Of a stretch of 64,000 bases of DNA, positions 51,753-59,735 are shown piece by piece. Position numbers and translations under genes: made by a program. Positions within the stretch are counted from its first letter, which is position 1; every line of letters begins with the position of its first letter. Where the stretch lies: the NCBI GenBank assembly GCA_038257845.1, contig JBBSQL010000001.1:124001-188000 (forward strand). The letters run 5' to 3'. This DNA is from JAFDXJ01 sp038257845. GTDB lineage: Bacteria > Bacteroidota > Bacteroidia > Chitinophagales > Chitinophagaceae. The notes under the pieces are model-generated. The model did not search any database. It was given only the letters and a program-made list of their open reading frames with translations, and was not told where the DNA came from.

Positions 51753-52607
51753 GTGAGCTACCCAACAAAATTATCAATAGGGAATGCTGATAAGATTATA
51801 AACCATTATTTCCAGGCTTTAAAAAAATCTGATGGAATATTTAAAATTAATTTTTTAGACCCTTATACAATTCAAGAGGTTATATTATCTTTTAAAATAT
51901 TGATTGCTCATAACTATTATAATCAATCACATTCAATAGATCAACTAAAAGCAAATGTTGAAAAAGATTCCGCAGCACTTATGCTCTTCTTAATTGGCTT
52001 TCAAAATCAAGAGGCTGAAAAGTCAAAATCATACGCTACAAATAATTTACAAGATTACATGCTTGAGTCAGAAACTCGATGTTTTGGTGAGGAAGAAAAT
52101 CTTGAATCTTTTTTTCAATATTGCTCACAAATAAGGTCATCTGATAGTTTTTGGGAATTAATATTTTCACGATTACGAGTTTTATATGATACAAATGACA
52201 CATACCTTTTAAATTATTTTAATATCAGTTCTTTTGATTTGAAATCAAGTACGGATTTTTTACAATATTTAATTTATTTCGAGGATGCACTTATAGCTTT
52301 GGAAAAAAATGATATTGATTTGGCTTTTGATGAAATTACAGCTGCTTATGAAGGATTAAAAAAACTTAATGAAGTTTATGAAATGAATTCAACCTTTAAT
52401 TATATAAAAGGGCGAATTGAGTTTTTAGTTGGAAATCCCAATCTTGCATTAAACTCGTTGACAAAATCAATTTCTATAAATCCCGATTTTGGTTTTTCCT
52501 ATTACTATAGAGCCATTGTTCATGCCAATTTGGAGAATAAATTAGAACAAGAAAATGACTTTATGAAGGCTGAAAAGTTAGGAATTAAGAGAGCAAAAAG
52601 AAATTAA
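51753..52607 (+). CDS. TPR-containing hypothetical protein
   Basis: A 284-residue soluble, mostly helical protein starting at GTG. The C-terminal third holds tetratricopeptide-like helices (AFDEITAAYEGLKKLNEVYE, IKGRIEFLVGNPNLALNSLTKSISINPDFGFSYYYRAIVHANLENK). The N-terminal two thirds match nothing recognised. It is rich in AT codons, unlike the core genes to its left. The next gene begins 7 bases after its stop, suggesting a functional pair. Confidence 0.68.
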   Translation: MSYPTKLSIGNADKIINHYFQALKKSDGIFKINFLDPYTIQEVILSFKILIAHNYYNQSHSIDQLKANVEKDSAALMLFLIGFQNQEAEKSKSYATNNLQDYMLESETRCFGEEENLESFFQYCSQIRSSDSFWELIFSRLRVLYDTNDTYLLNYFNISSFDLKSSTDFLQYLIYFEDALIALEKNDIDLAFDEITAAYEGLKKLNEVYEMNSTFNYIKGRIEFLVGNPNLALNSLTKSISINPDFGFSYYYRAIVHANLENKLEQENDFMKAEKLGIKRAKRN

Positions 52608-52614
52608 ATTACAA

Positions 52615-53379
52615 GTGCAATTCAACCTATATATTAGAACAAGCTTAGGCATTTATAATATCCTAGATATAAATGAAAAAGAATTAGGAAAGGTAGTTAA
52701 GGCCTACAAATATGGTTTAGAATTATTCTTTTTAAAAGGCAAAAGGTATTTATTTGAAACGCTTTACGAAATACAAATCTTCACTTTTGAAAGTGATAAA
52801 ATGAAAAACGGTTTTGAGCTTTATGAGATTTGTAAGCAACAAAATTTACTTGAATATGGCCCATTGAATATAGACATATGGATTCCTGTGAATGTTCTTG
52901 TAAAAAACGGCAAAAGAGTGACGGACGAATATATCAAAGATGATTTCGGGTATTTAAAAGATGCCAGAATAGATGCAAATTCGTATGAAACATTTGTGGA
53001 TGTGAATAGAATTGATGAGATCGAGGGAATTGAAAAATCAAATTTAGATTTTACAAAATTAATTGCTTTTTTAAAAGAGTTAAATGTTGCATACGCAAAT
53101 AGGCTTTTTTTGACAATTCCGCTTTTAATTCGATCAATTATTGATCATGTTCCACCCTGCTTTAGTAAAGTTAATTTTAGTGACGTTTCCGGTTCGCATG
53201 GAACAAAAAGTTTCAAAGAAAGCATGATAAATCTTGATAAGTCAAGTCGAAAAATTGCTGACTCTTTTTTGCATACTCACATAAGAACTAAAGAAGTATT
53301 ACCGAATGAAACACAAATAAATTTTCGCCCTGACCTTGATGTACTTTTGCAGGAAATAGTTAGAATAAACAAAAAATAG
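52615..53379 (+). CDS. Hypothetical protein with helical HEPN-like C-terminal half
   Basis: A 254-residue soluble protein starting at GTG. The C-terminal half (about 145-254) has ANRLFLTIPLLIRSIIDHVPPCF, FKESMINLDKSSRKIADSFLHTHIRTKEVLP and LDVLLQEIVRI. This pattern recurs in uncharacterised proteins of phage-defence and accessory loci and looks like a DUF4145- or HEPN-type helical bundle, though this is a judgement by eye. The N-terminal half is beta-rich. Paired with the TPR protein upstream (7-base gap). Function unknown. Confidence 0.65.
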   Translation: MQFNLYIRTSLGIYNILDINEKELGKVVKAYKYGLELFFLKGKRYLFETLYEIQIFTFESDKMKNGFELYEICKQQNLLEYGPLNIDIWIPVNVLVKNGKRVTDEYIKDDFGYLKDARIDANSYETFVDVNRIDEIEGIEKSNLDFTKLIAFLKELNVAYANRLFLTIPLLIRSIIDHVPPCFSKVNFSDVSGSHGTKSFKESMINLDKSSRKIADSFLHTHIRTKEVLPNETQINFRPDLDVLLQEIVRINKK

Positions 53380-53406
53380 TGTCTTTAATGAATTATCTTC
53401 AGCTTA

Positions 53407-53426
53407 GTAGAGACGATGCTTCACAG
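53407..53426 (+). repeat. R3 repeat remnant (right end)
   Basis: GTAGAGACGATGCTTCACAG matches the right terminus of the R3 element seen complete at 54323. Only the terminal arm remains, 28 bases after the preceding stop codon. Confidence 0.55.
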
Positions 53427-53460
53427 AAAGGCGCTGACAGATCACTAATTGATTTATATA

Positions 53461-54243
53461 ATGACTTGCCAACTTTGTGAAAAAGACAAAAACTTAATTA
53501 GAAAATCGCATATAATTCCCGACTTCATGTATAAGGGAATGTTTGACGAAAATCATAAACTCATACTTCAGCCTTCTAGGCTAGAAACCGTTGAAAATTG
53601 GGAAATAAAAAAACCTTCAGATGGTGAATATGAAGGTGGTTTATTATGTAAAGAATGTGACAATATATTACTCGGACATTATTACGAAGATTATGCAAGT
53701 AAGGCAATGTATGGCGGACAATTATTAAAGGACGAATGTCCAATATTTCAAAATTGTATAAACCAAAATGGAATTCAATTTATAAAATGTGATAATCTAA
53801 ATTATCACAAATTCAAATTATTTTTATTATCAGTTCTTTGGAGAGCAAATATCTCGACGAGACCATTTTTTAGTGAAATTAATTTAGACAAAAGTGATGA
53901 TAAAAAAATTAGACAAATGATTCTTACGAAAAATGGCGGTAGGGTTGACGAGTTTCCAATTTTTATTTCATCGTATGTAAGCAATCATAAAATTCCTAAG
54001 CAATTAATCGCACAACCAAGACTTATAACCTCATGCAAAGGTCTTAAACTATATTCTTTCATGATAAATGGCTATTTCTATTTTTATTATGTCAACAAAC
54101 CTGGTACAACTTTACCTTTATTTGTTACAGATGAAACTATTAAACCATCAAACAACTTAAATGTTATAATAATTCCGGAAGAAAAAGGTTTAGATTTCAT
54201 AGTTGGTCAGTTAGGAATTAAAAGCCCTAACAGACAACAATAG
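53461..54243 (+). CDS. HNH-like zinc-binding hypothetical protein
   Basis: A 260-residue protein. The N-terminus reads MTCQLCEKDKNLIRKSHIIPDFMYK and is followed by a second pair at about 64-67 (LLCKECDNILLGHYYEDYASK). Together they make a Cys4 zinc site with an SHIIP segment, as in HNH-endonuclease-related proteins. The C-terminal 150 residues are unassigned. ATG at 53461 is preferred to the in-frame TTG at 53449. No methylase or helicase partner is next to it, so a nuclease role is unproven. R3 remnant upstream, full R3 copy downstream. Confidence 0.65.
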   Translation: MTCQLCEKDKNLIRKSHIIPDFMYKGMFDENHKLILQPSRLETVENWEIKKPSDGEYEGGLLCKECDNILLGHYYEDYASKAMYGGQLLKDECPIFQNCINQNGIQFIKCDNLNYHKFKLFLLSVLWRANISTRPFFSEINLDKSDDKKIRQMILTKNGGRVDEFPIFISSYVSNHKIPKQLIAQPRLITSCKGLKLYSFMINGYFYFYYVNKPGTTLPLFVTDETIKPSNNLNVIIIPEEKGLDFIVGQLGIKSPNRQQ

Positions 54244-54322
54244 AGTTAGCTACAGGTTGTCTAACTGAAGAAGAATCCACCAAAAACAAATATTAGGAAA
54301 AGTTTCAGAAGGACGTTATAAA

Positions 54323-54445
54323 TTTTTAGTGAAGCATCGACTCCCACCGGGGACGATGCGATTCTTAAGTTTTTTATTATTACTCAAAACCAATTCAATT
54401 TTCATCGCATCGTCCGCTCATGCGAGACGCTGCTTCACACTAAAA
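54323..54445 (+). repeat. R3 structured repeat, full copy (about 120 bp)
   Basis: Terminal inverted repeat TTTTTAGTGAAGCATCG on the left against TTTTAGTGTGAAGCAGCG (right end, reverse complement). It contains two hairpins: left arms GCATCG and CGATGC around CCACCGGGG, right arms GCATCGTC and GCGAGACG. Between them is an AT spacer with a CAATTCAAT motif. It lies 80 bases after the HNH-like gene stop. The plus-strand open frame beginning at 54329 is read-through of this repeat and is not a gene. Confidence 0.8.
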
Positions 54446-54510
54446 TCAATCTCCCATTTTTCAACAATAAATTTAAGTCGAAGTTTAACGCGGAGCTTAA
54501 CTTACATAAT

Positions 54511-54915
54511 TCAATTCTCTTTATTCATCTTAAGCAATAAATCCTCCAACAGTATAACTATACGATCATACTCGTCTTTTTGACTTTGATCAATTGGGGG
54601 ATTAATAAAATAATTACTTAGAATCTTCCACGATCTGTTCAATGATCGCTTTGCTTCCTCAATCCATAGAAGTCTTCCTACTCCATCGCTTTTATATACT
54701 TTCGTTAATTGAATAAATTGCCAGGGGTAGTATGTTCTTAAACCACGATACCAAATATGGGTCGTATACCCTCTAAGGTTAGGTGAACTCACAAAGCTTT
54801 TTAAATGTTTTAAATCTTCTTCCTTACTTTTTCCTAATGGCATAATAATAATTTTAAGCGCATCAAGAGAGATAGCAGGAAAGTAATTCAAACATTTGGT
54901 CAGGCTAACCCTCAT
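54511..54915 (-). CDS. Hypothetical protein
   Basis: A 134-residue soluble protein, helix-rich in its second half (KDEYDRIVILLEDLLLKMNKEN). No family recognised. An internal ATG at 54843 (MPLGKSKEED) is an alternative start. A minus-strand TAnnTTTG element (TACTTTTG at 54983-54990) and a 13-base palindrome precede it, which supports a real gene. It is the only minus-strand gene in the R3 zone. Confidence 0.55.
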   Translation of the reverse strand: MRVSLTKCLNYFPAISLDALKIIIMPLGKSKEEDLKHLKSFVSSPNLRGYTTHIWYRGLRTYYPWQFIQLTKVYKSDGVGRLLWIEEAKRSLNRSWKILSNYFINPPIDQSQKDEYDRIVILLEDLLLKMNKEN

Positions 54916-54952
54916 CTTTTTTCCACCGTTTGTTCTTAGACCCGGTTGGCAT

Positions 54953-54990
54953 CCTGATAATCAGGAACTCTTGATGCAGGCACAAAAGTA
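54953..54990 (-). promoter_or_regulatory. Promoter element with palindrome in the leader
   Basis: The minus strand reads TACTTTTG at 54983-54990. Between it and the gene at 54915 lies the perfect palindrome CCTGATAATCAGG (54953-54965), placed as an operator or leader hairpin would be. Confidence 0.45.
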
Positions 54991-55060
54991 AGAAATTTTG
55001 TTCATATAAAACACTACCGTTAAAATGAAGTATTTTGCTATGCTTAACTCATATTATATT

Positions 55061-55104
55061 GAGTGAAGCAACGTCCGCATAGGCGAGACGATGCTACACA
55101 CACT
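55061..55104 (+). repeat. R3 repeat, internally deleted copy
   Basis: Left terminus GAGTGAAGCA joined directly to the right hairpin (ACGTCCGCATAGGCGAGACG, ATGCTACACAC). About 75 bases of the full element are missing. Confidence 0.65.
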
Positions 55105-55156
55105 CTCAATTGAAGAAATACAACTTGCTTTATTTGTGGCTTAACGAAAATGCAGG

Positions 55157-55213
55157 TAAAACAAAAACCCGGTTTCATCATCCCATACGGGAGAGAGGAT
55201 TTACCGGGTATCG
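55157..55213 (-). ncRNA. Putative small hairpin RNA with own promoter and U-rich end
   Basis: On the minus strand a full -7 element TATATTTG (55226-55219) is followed within about 10 bases by ACCCGGT (55209-55203). Its complement ACCGGGT ends at 55167, with an inner CCC/GGG pairing in between, then TTTTTGTTTT. Promoter, hairpin and U-run make a compact transcription unit of about 55 bases. It could be a small RNA or a leftover attenuator/terminator; no gene lies on the minus strand to its right. The rest of 54916-55521 holds two R3 copies and no gene. Confidence 0.35.
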
Positions 55214-55243
55214 CATTGCAAATATACGTCTTTAAATTACATG

Positions 55244-55357
55244 TTTAGTGAAGCATCTTCTCCGGAACGGGACGATGCGTTATTTAAATATTATTTTATT
55301 ACAATAGCAATTCAATTTTAAGCGCATCGTCAGATTAGACGCGTTAATGCTACACCG
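55244..55357 (+). repeat. R3 structured repeat, full copy
   Basis: TTTAGTGAAGCATC left end, left hairpin closing with ACGATGCG, spacer TTATTTAAAT ... AGCAATTCAATTTT, then CGCATCGTC and a partly changed right end (ATGCTACACC). It lies upstream of the PIN-toxin gene. Confidence 0.75.
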
Positions 55358-55521
55358 AAATCTTTCATTTCTCTTAAAAGAATGTTGACCTGGCATGAGG
55401 CATCCGGAAAATATATTTAAAAACTCTTTTATACTTTGTATGCTGACTGAGGTTTTGAAACACTATAATTGCAGCAAAGAAATAAAGTTGTAACTTCATG
55501 CAGGAATTATAAAGAAATATC

Positions 55522-55980
55522 ATGCAAAGATTTTATTTTGATACTTCGGTTTTTGGCGGTGCATTTGATAAGGAATTTGAAGAGGAGACCCTGCAACTTT
55601 TCGAAAGAGTTAAGTTTGGTCAGATTATTTGCATGTTTTCTGATTTAACAGAAACTGAATTATTGAATGCACCTGAAAATGTGAAGGAACATTTCAAAAA
55701 TTTGCCAAAAACTTGTATTGAACGAGTAATTGTAACTGACGAAATATTGACTCTTGCTTCAAAATATGTCGCAGAAAAAGTTGTAGGACAAACGAGTATT
55801 GATGATTGTATACATATTGCAACTGCAACAATATACAAAGCGGACATTTTAATTAGTTGGAATTTTAAACATATTGTAAATGTTTATAGAATTCGTGGCT
55901 ACAACTCTATCAATATACGCTTAAATTATCAACCATTAGAAATACGTTCACCGAAAGAAATTTTTAAATATGAAGACTGA
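55522..55980 (+). CDS. PIN-domain toxin (VapC-like)
   Basis: A 152-residue PIN-fold protein. It opens with FYFDTSVFGGAFDKEFEEET (first catalytic Asp at residue 7), has an acidic site in the middle (LTETELLNAP) and a third in SIDDCIHIATATIYKADILISWNFKHIVN (about 97-125). The end NYQPLEIRSPKEIFKYED is typical of the Bacteroidota/cyanobacterial PIN family found with a small partner. Such toxins are Mg-dependent RNases. It overlaps the small downstream gene by 11 bases. Confidence 0.85.
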   Translation: MQRFYFDTSVFGGAFDKEFEEETLQLFERVKFGQIICMFSDLTETELLNAPENVKEHFKNLPKTCIERVIVTDEILTLASKYVAEKVVGQTSIDDCIHIATATIYKADILISWNFKHIVNVYRIRGYNSINIRLNYQPLEIRSPKEIFKYED

Positions 55981-56131
55981 AACTAAAAAACCTGTACAAA
56001 AAAAAGAATTTGACACAGTCAAAACTTTTAGAGCCATCAAAGACAAAATATCTTTAGAAATGGCTAATATGAACTTTGAACAAATTAAAGAATATTTGAA
56101 AAAAAATAGTGCTAAACTTTACAAGAAATAG
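55970..56131 (+). CDS. Small antitoxin-like partner of the PIN protein
   Basis: A 53-residue Lys-rich protein starting at ATG 55970, inside the end of the PIN gene and in another frame. The stretch FDTVKTFRAIKDKISLEMANMNFEQIKEYL resembles the short proteins encoded beside this PIN family (FDCVKMMREIRDKIS type), with a helical, probably toxin-wrapping segment. Overlapping translation fits a toxin-antitoxin pair. Its small size makes it easy to miss in annotation. Confidence 0.75.
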   Translation: MKTETKKPVQKKEFDTVKTFRAIKDKISLEMANMNFEQIKEYLKKNSAKLYKK

Positions 56132-56146
56132 TGAGGCTTCTTTAAA

Positions 56147-56210
56147 GTTTTAGTGTAGCATTGTCTCCGGCACGGGACGATACGATTCTGAACAATGAAA
56201 TACAATTTCA
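56147..56210 (+). repeat. R3 repeat, left half
   Basis: GTTTTAGTGTAGCATTGTCT, then ACGATACG and a spacer (CAATTTCATT). The right hairpin is absent. It begins 15 bases after the antitoxin-like stop codon. Confidence 0.65.
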
Positions 56211-56365
56211 TTTTTTTTCGAAACAAGAAAGAATGGAATATTTTTTTTCCGGTTCGTATAAAATATAAAATTAAAACTATTTGCCATTATATTTAATAAA
56301 TTATATTAGCCCGTTAGCTGTTATTTTTACATTGCTCCATTGAGCGAATCAAACCAAAATAATAC

Positions 56366-57367
56366 ATGAAAAAAAAGCTCCTGTTTTTCTCTTGCCTAAT
56401 TGCTACATTCTGTTTTGGACAGAATCAAAATAATGGCAAACCGCTACCCATTATTGACATGCATTTGCATTGCATTCCTGTCGCATCAATGCTCATGGGC
56501 GGTATGCCTGACAGGCTTCCTTCGCCCTTAAAAGACATGGGTGCTTGGGATCAGCGGGACAGTGCAGTAAAGTATTTTAGAGATATTTCAAACGTTGGAA
56601 ATTCTCTTCCTGCTGCAATCTCTGATGAAGATTTAAGAAATAAAACTTTTGCCATTTTAGAAAAATATAATGTGTATGGTGTTACAAGCGGCAGTGCTGA
56701 CCTTTTAGCACAATGGGTAAAACTATCTCCAAAAAGAATTATACCCGGTGTAGGTGACTTAGAAACTTTGTCACCGGATAGAATGAAAAAAGAAATCCAG
56801 GAAAATAAATTGAAAGTTTTTAGTGAAATCACTTATCAATATGCCGGAATGACTTTAAGTGATAGCAGTCTTGAACCCTTTTTAAAAATTGCGGAAGATT
56901 ATGATATTCCAGTGGGCGTTCATGTAGGGCCCGGACCGCCGGGTGTTGCATATATTTTTGCGCCGAATTATAGAGCTCGTTTACATAGTGCATTAACTGT
57001 TGAAGAAGCATTATTGCGGCACCCCAAACTGCGCGTATTTCTTCAACATGCAGGCTGGCCAATGATTGATGATTTGATTGCTGTTTTATTTACGCATCCG
57101 CAAGTGTATGTGGACCTGGCCGTGGTTTGCAACGACTTACCCGTTGAAGAATTTCATTCTTATCTAAAACGAATTATTGATGCGGGCTTTGAAAAAAGAG
57201 TCATGTTTGGAAGCGACCAAATGATTTGGCCTGATGCAATTGTAAAAGGAATTGAAGCCATTCAACATGTTCCTTTTTTAACCGAAGAACAAAAAAGAGA
57301 TATTTTATTTAATAATGCCGCCCGGTTTTTAAGATTAACAGATGAGCAGATTAAAAGTATGTATTAA
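56366..57367 (+). CDS. Secreted amidohydrolase family protein
   Basis: A 333-residue protein with a signal peptide (1-18, ending CFG-QN). A TIM-barrel metal hydrolase of the amidohydrolase-2 type: H33 and H35 (IIDMHLHCIP), VGVHVGPGPP near 190, FLQHAGWPMIDD near 228 and MFGSDQMIWPDAI near 279 supply the metal and catalytic residues. It probably acts in the periplasm on an ester, lactone or carboxylated substrate; the substrate is unknown. R3 copies lie just after its stop and shortly before its start. Confidence 0.85.
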   Translation: MKKKLLFFSCLIATFCFGQNQNNGKPLPIIDMHLHCIPVASMLMGGMPDRLPSPLKDMGAWDQRDSAVKYFRDISNVGNSLPAAISDEDLRNKTFAILEKYNVYGVTSGSADLLAQWVKLSPKRIIPGVGDLETLSPDRMKKEIQENKLKVFSEITYQYAGMTLSDSSLEPFLKIAEDYDIPVGVHVGPGPPGVAYIFAPNYRARLHSALTVEEALLRHPKLRVFLQHAGWPMIDDLIAVLFTHPQVYVDLAVVCNDLPVEEFHSYLKRIIDAGFEKRVMFGSDQMIWPDAIVKGIEAIQHVPFLTEEQKRDILFNNAARFLRLTDEQIKSMY

Positions 57368-57382
57368 CTAAAAGGATATTTA

Positions 57383-57495
57383 TTAAAGTATCGTTTCTCA
57401 CATTGAATGATGCAATTCTTAAATTATTTATTTTAATACAATAGCAATTGAATTTTCAGCGGATCGTCCAATTAGGCGAGACGATGCTACACACC
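57383..57495 (+). repeat. R3 structured repeat, full copy
   Basis: It begins 15 bases after the amidohydrolase stop and ends 29 bases before the next ATG, so it fills the whole gap. The left hairpin is partly decayed (AAGTATCGTTTCTC ... GAATGATGC). The spacer has AGCAATTGAATTTT; the right hairpin is nearly intact (GGATCGTCC ... GGCGAGACGATGCTACACAC). Confidence 0.78.
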
Positions 57496-57524
57496 CATCA
57501 TTGAAAATTTATTAAAAAAATAAA

Positions 57525-58076
57525 ATGAGAAAAGTTATTGCAGCAATCAATATGACGCTTGACGGATTTTGCGACCACACAGCAATTATTGCTGATGAGG
57601 AAATACATGAACATTATACAGCGCTATTAGAAAGTGCAGACACGATTATTTATGGCAGGAAAACATTTGAATTGATGGAATATTGGCTAACTGTTTTAAA
57701 AAATCCGACCGGTATTAAATCAATGGATGATTTTGCGATAGCAATAGATAACATTTCCAAAATAGTTTTTTCCCACACACTCAAAAATGTAGTATGGAAA
57801 ACTGCAAAGCTGGCTAAAAGCGACTTACAGGAAGAAGTTTTAGAACTCAGGCAACAAGCTGGTAAAGACATTTTAGTTGGAAGTCCGGGTATGATAGTTT
57901 CATTAACGCAACTCGATTTGATAGATGAATACCAACTCTGTGTTCACCCCGTAATTGCAGGAAAAGGCTTGCCATTATTTAAAAACATATCAGATAGAAT
58001 TGCACTTAAACTCTTACAAACAAAAACCTTTGGTTGTGGTGCAGTAATTCTTTATTATGAGCGAATAAAAAAATAA
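57525..58076 (+). CDS. Dihydrofolate reductase family protein (RibD C-terminal type)
   Basis: A 183-residue protein of the RibD_C/DHFR fold: RKVIAAINMTLDGFCDH, DTIIYGRKTFELM near 45-57, KDILVGSPGMIVSLTQLDLIDEYQL near 114-138 and HPVIAGKGLPLFKN near 141. NADPH-dependent reductases of this type are usually annotated as deaminase/reductase. Substrate unknown. It is flanked tightly by R3 copies on both sides. Confidence 0.88.
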   Translation: MRKVIAAINMTLDGFCDHTAIIADEEIHEHYTALLESADTIIYGRKTFELMEYWLTVLKNPTGIKSMDDFAIAIDNISKIVFSHTLKNVVWKTAKLAKSDLQEEVLELRQQAGKDILVGSPGMIVSLTQLDLIDEYQLCVHPVIAGKGLPLFKNISDRIALKLLQTKTFGCGAVILYYERIKK

Positions 58077-58077
58077 T

Positions 58078-58197
58078 TTTGGTGAAGCATGACAATCTCC
58101 CTCAGTGTACGATGCGTTATTTAATTTTATAACTTTTGATTAAGTACAATTGAATTTCATCGCATCATCCCCTTAGGCGAGACGATGCTACGCACTT
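58078..58197 (+). repeat. R3 structured repeat, full copy
   Basis: Begins 1 base after the reductase stop codon. Left end GGTGAAGCATGACAATCTCC, ACGATGCGTTATTTAAT, spacer ACAATTGAATTTC, right hairpin CGCATCATCC ... GGCGAGACGATGCTACGCAC. The rest of 58077-58423 contains only the promoter of the next gene. Confidence 0.78.
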
Positions 58198-58397
58198 CAA
58201 ATAATGAGATTAATATATTTCTTAATTTTCAATTGTTCATTATGGGCTCTTGTAATTTCAAAGACATATCGAATTGAGTTTGAATGGAGAATTGCGATAA
58301 GTTTTGAATGTGATTTTGATTAAGTCGCTATAAATGTGTTTCATTGAACAGAAAATAAGTGGTTAGGATCTGCCGCGGATTTATCCCGGCACTCCTG

Positions 58398-58405
58398 TAT
58401 CTTTG
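58398..58405 (+). promoter_or_regulatory. -7 promoter element
   Basis: TATCTTTG, a full TAnnTTTG match, 18 bases before ATG 58424. It overlaps an in-frame TTG at 58403, which therefore cannot be the start. Confidence 0.6.
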
Positions 58406-58423
58406 AATTATAAATTTAAAAAC

Positions 58424-58840
58424 ATGAAAAAGTTTTTGGCTCTCCTTACAATCCTGATCTTCTTGTCAGACAAGCAAATCAATGCACAAGTCACCATCCT
58501 GAAAGATGGAACTAACATTATTTCATTACCGGGAAATAATACATTGGAATTCAATTTCAAGGGACATTTCTTCTCAAATTTTGTATTTACTGATGCGTCG
58601 GGAACAACTCATCCTTTAAAAACATCAAGGAGTATTACTATTAATGGTGTAGCTCAACCGGCATGCCAGGCGGACCAGGTAAGGGAAGCTTATGCTTCTT
58701 ATCAAAAGGACATCGGCGTTTACATTTGTAAGCCGAAGCCAACTCCGGCGAATGATGCAACAGAATTTGATATGACAGTTGACATGCAGGGCAGTACGGC
58801 CAAAAACCAAAGAGTTGAGATCAAACTTAAAAAGTTATGA
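58424..58840 (+). CDS. Secreted hypothetical protein
   Basis: A 138-residue protein with a signal peptide (MKKFLALLTILIFLSDKQINA-Q). The mature part of about 117 residues is beta-rich with two Cys residues (CQADQV and YICKPK) that could form a disulphide. No family recognised. Its own promoter is at 58398. The 454 bases after it hold a hairpin-like GGTCGGTGCACGACC near 58879, an R3 copy, and no gene. Confidence 0.68.
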   Translation: MKKFLALLTILIFLSDKQINAQVTILKDGTNIISLPGNNTLEFNFKGHFFSNFVFTDASGTTHPLKTSRSITINGVAQPACQADQVREAYASYQKDIGVYICKPKPTPANDATEFDMTVDMQGSTAKNQRVEIKLKKL

Positions 58841-58971
58841 ATAAAGAATTTGTAGTATAATAATCCCACGCTCCGCGGTCGGTGCACGACCTTGTATTTA
58901 ATTTTTCGATCGGCATCAGTTCCGGTGCCTGACCCGACATTATTAATTTAGCTATTGAATAAAAAATCAAC

Positions 58972-59089
58972 TTTTAGGAAAGCATCATTTCCCGCAGGGA
59001 ACGATGCGATTATTAAATTATTTATTTTTAATCATTGGCAATTGAATTATTATCGCATCGTCCGCTTAGGCGAGACGATTCTACACACC
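58972..59089 (+). repeat. R3 structured repeat, full copy
   Basis: AGGAAAGCATCATTTCCC, ACGATGCGATTATTAAAT, spacer GGCAATTGAATTATTAT, then CGCATCGTCCGC TTA GGCGAGACGAT and TCTACACACC. It starts about 130 bases after the preceding stop, the largest such gap in the zone. Confidence 0.78.
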
Positions 59090-59294
59090 TTAACAACTTC
59101 GGCTACAAATCAATATCAGCAATAGTTCCATCGAAGCATTATAAATTTAGTGATTAGTTGTTACCTTCACATTTGAATATTTGGTTTTGGTCATCGGAGG
59201 GAAATTATAAAATCTATATTCATTGAATACTTACCATTGACTGCAATATGACATCACTGCTAAACATTGAATATTAAAACTTATATACTTAATT

Positions 59295-59735
59295 ATGAAT
59301 TTAAAAATTGCTTCACTCTTAGGATTAGGAATAGCGGTGATGGGCGTTTTTTACATGTATGACAAGCACTTAATTTTTTCAAAAAATATAATTACCATTT
59401 CAATTCAAGTTTTAGCTGCCGGACTGATGATATGGGCCAGGCTAACATTTGGGTTGCGTAGTTTTCATGCAACCGCAAATACAACAAAAGGCGGGCTTGT
59501 TACAAATGGCCCTTATCGCTGGTTGAGGCACCCAATTTATGCTGCACTCATTTATTTTTTTTGGAGTTGTGTAATAGCATTTCCCTTCAAAGAAACAATT
59601 TTTGGAGCATTACTAATAACGTTTGGACTTTTAATAAGAATTTTCTTAGAAGAGAAATTTTTAATTGATAATTATAAAGAGCAATACCTGGACTATTCAA
59701 AACATACAAAAAGAATTATTCCCTTTATATTTTAA
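59295..59735 (+). CDS. Isoprenylcysteine carboxyl methyltransferase-like membrane protein
   Basis: A 146-residue protein with about four membrane helices. The C-terminal half carries the ICMT/PEMT signature GPYRWLRHPIYAALIYFF near 79-96 and EEKFLIDNYKEQYLDYSKHTKRIIPF near 119-144. Bacterial members methylate lipids, isoprenoids or small thiols; substrate unknown. R3 left half begins immediately at its stop codon. Confidence 0.87.
   Translation: MNLKIASLLGLGIAVMGVFYMYDKHLIFSKNIITISIQVLAAGLMIWARLTFGLRSFHATANTTKGGLVTNGPYRWLRHPIYAALIYFFWSCVIAFPFKETIFGALLITFGLLIRIFLEEKFLIDNYKEQYLDYSKHTKRIIPFIF

Noticed and set aside
53461..54243. Complete restriction or retron-type defence system around the HNH-like gene
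   Set aside because: No methylase, helicase, reverse transcriptase or ATPase gene adjoins it.
54329..54583. Plus-strand open frame of 84 codons
   Set aside because: It begins inside an R3 repeat copy and its first third is translated repeat hairpin; no coding signature beyond it, and it overlaps the better supported minus-strand gene.
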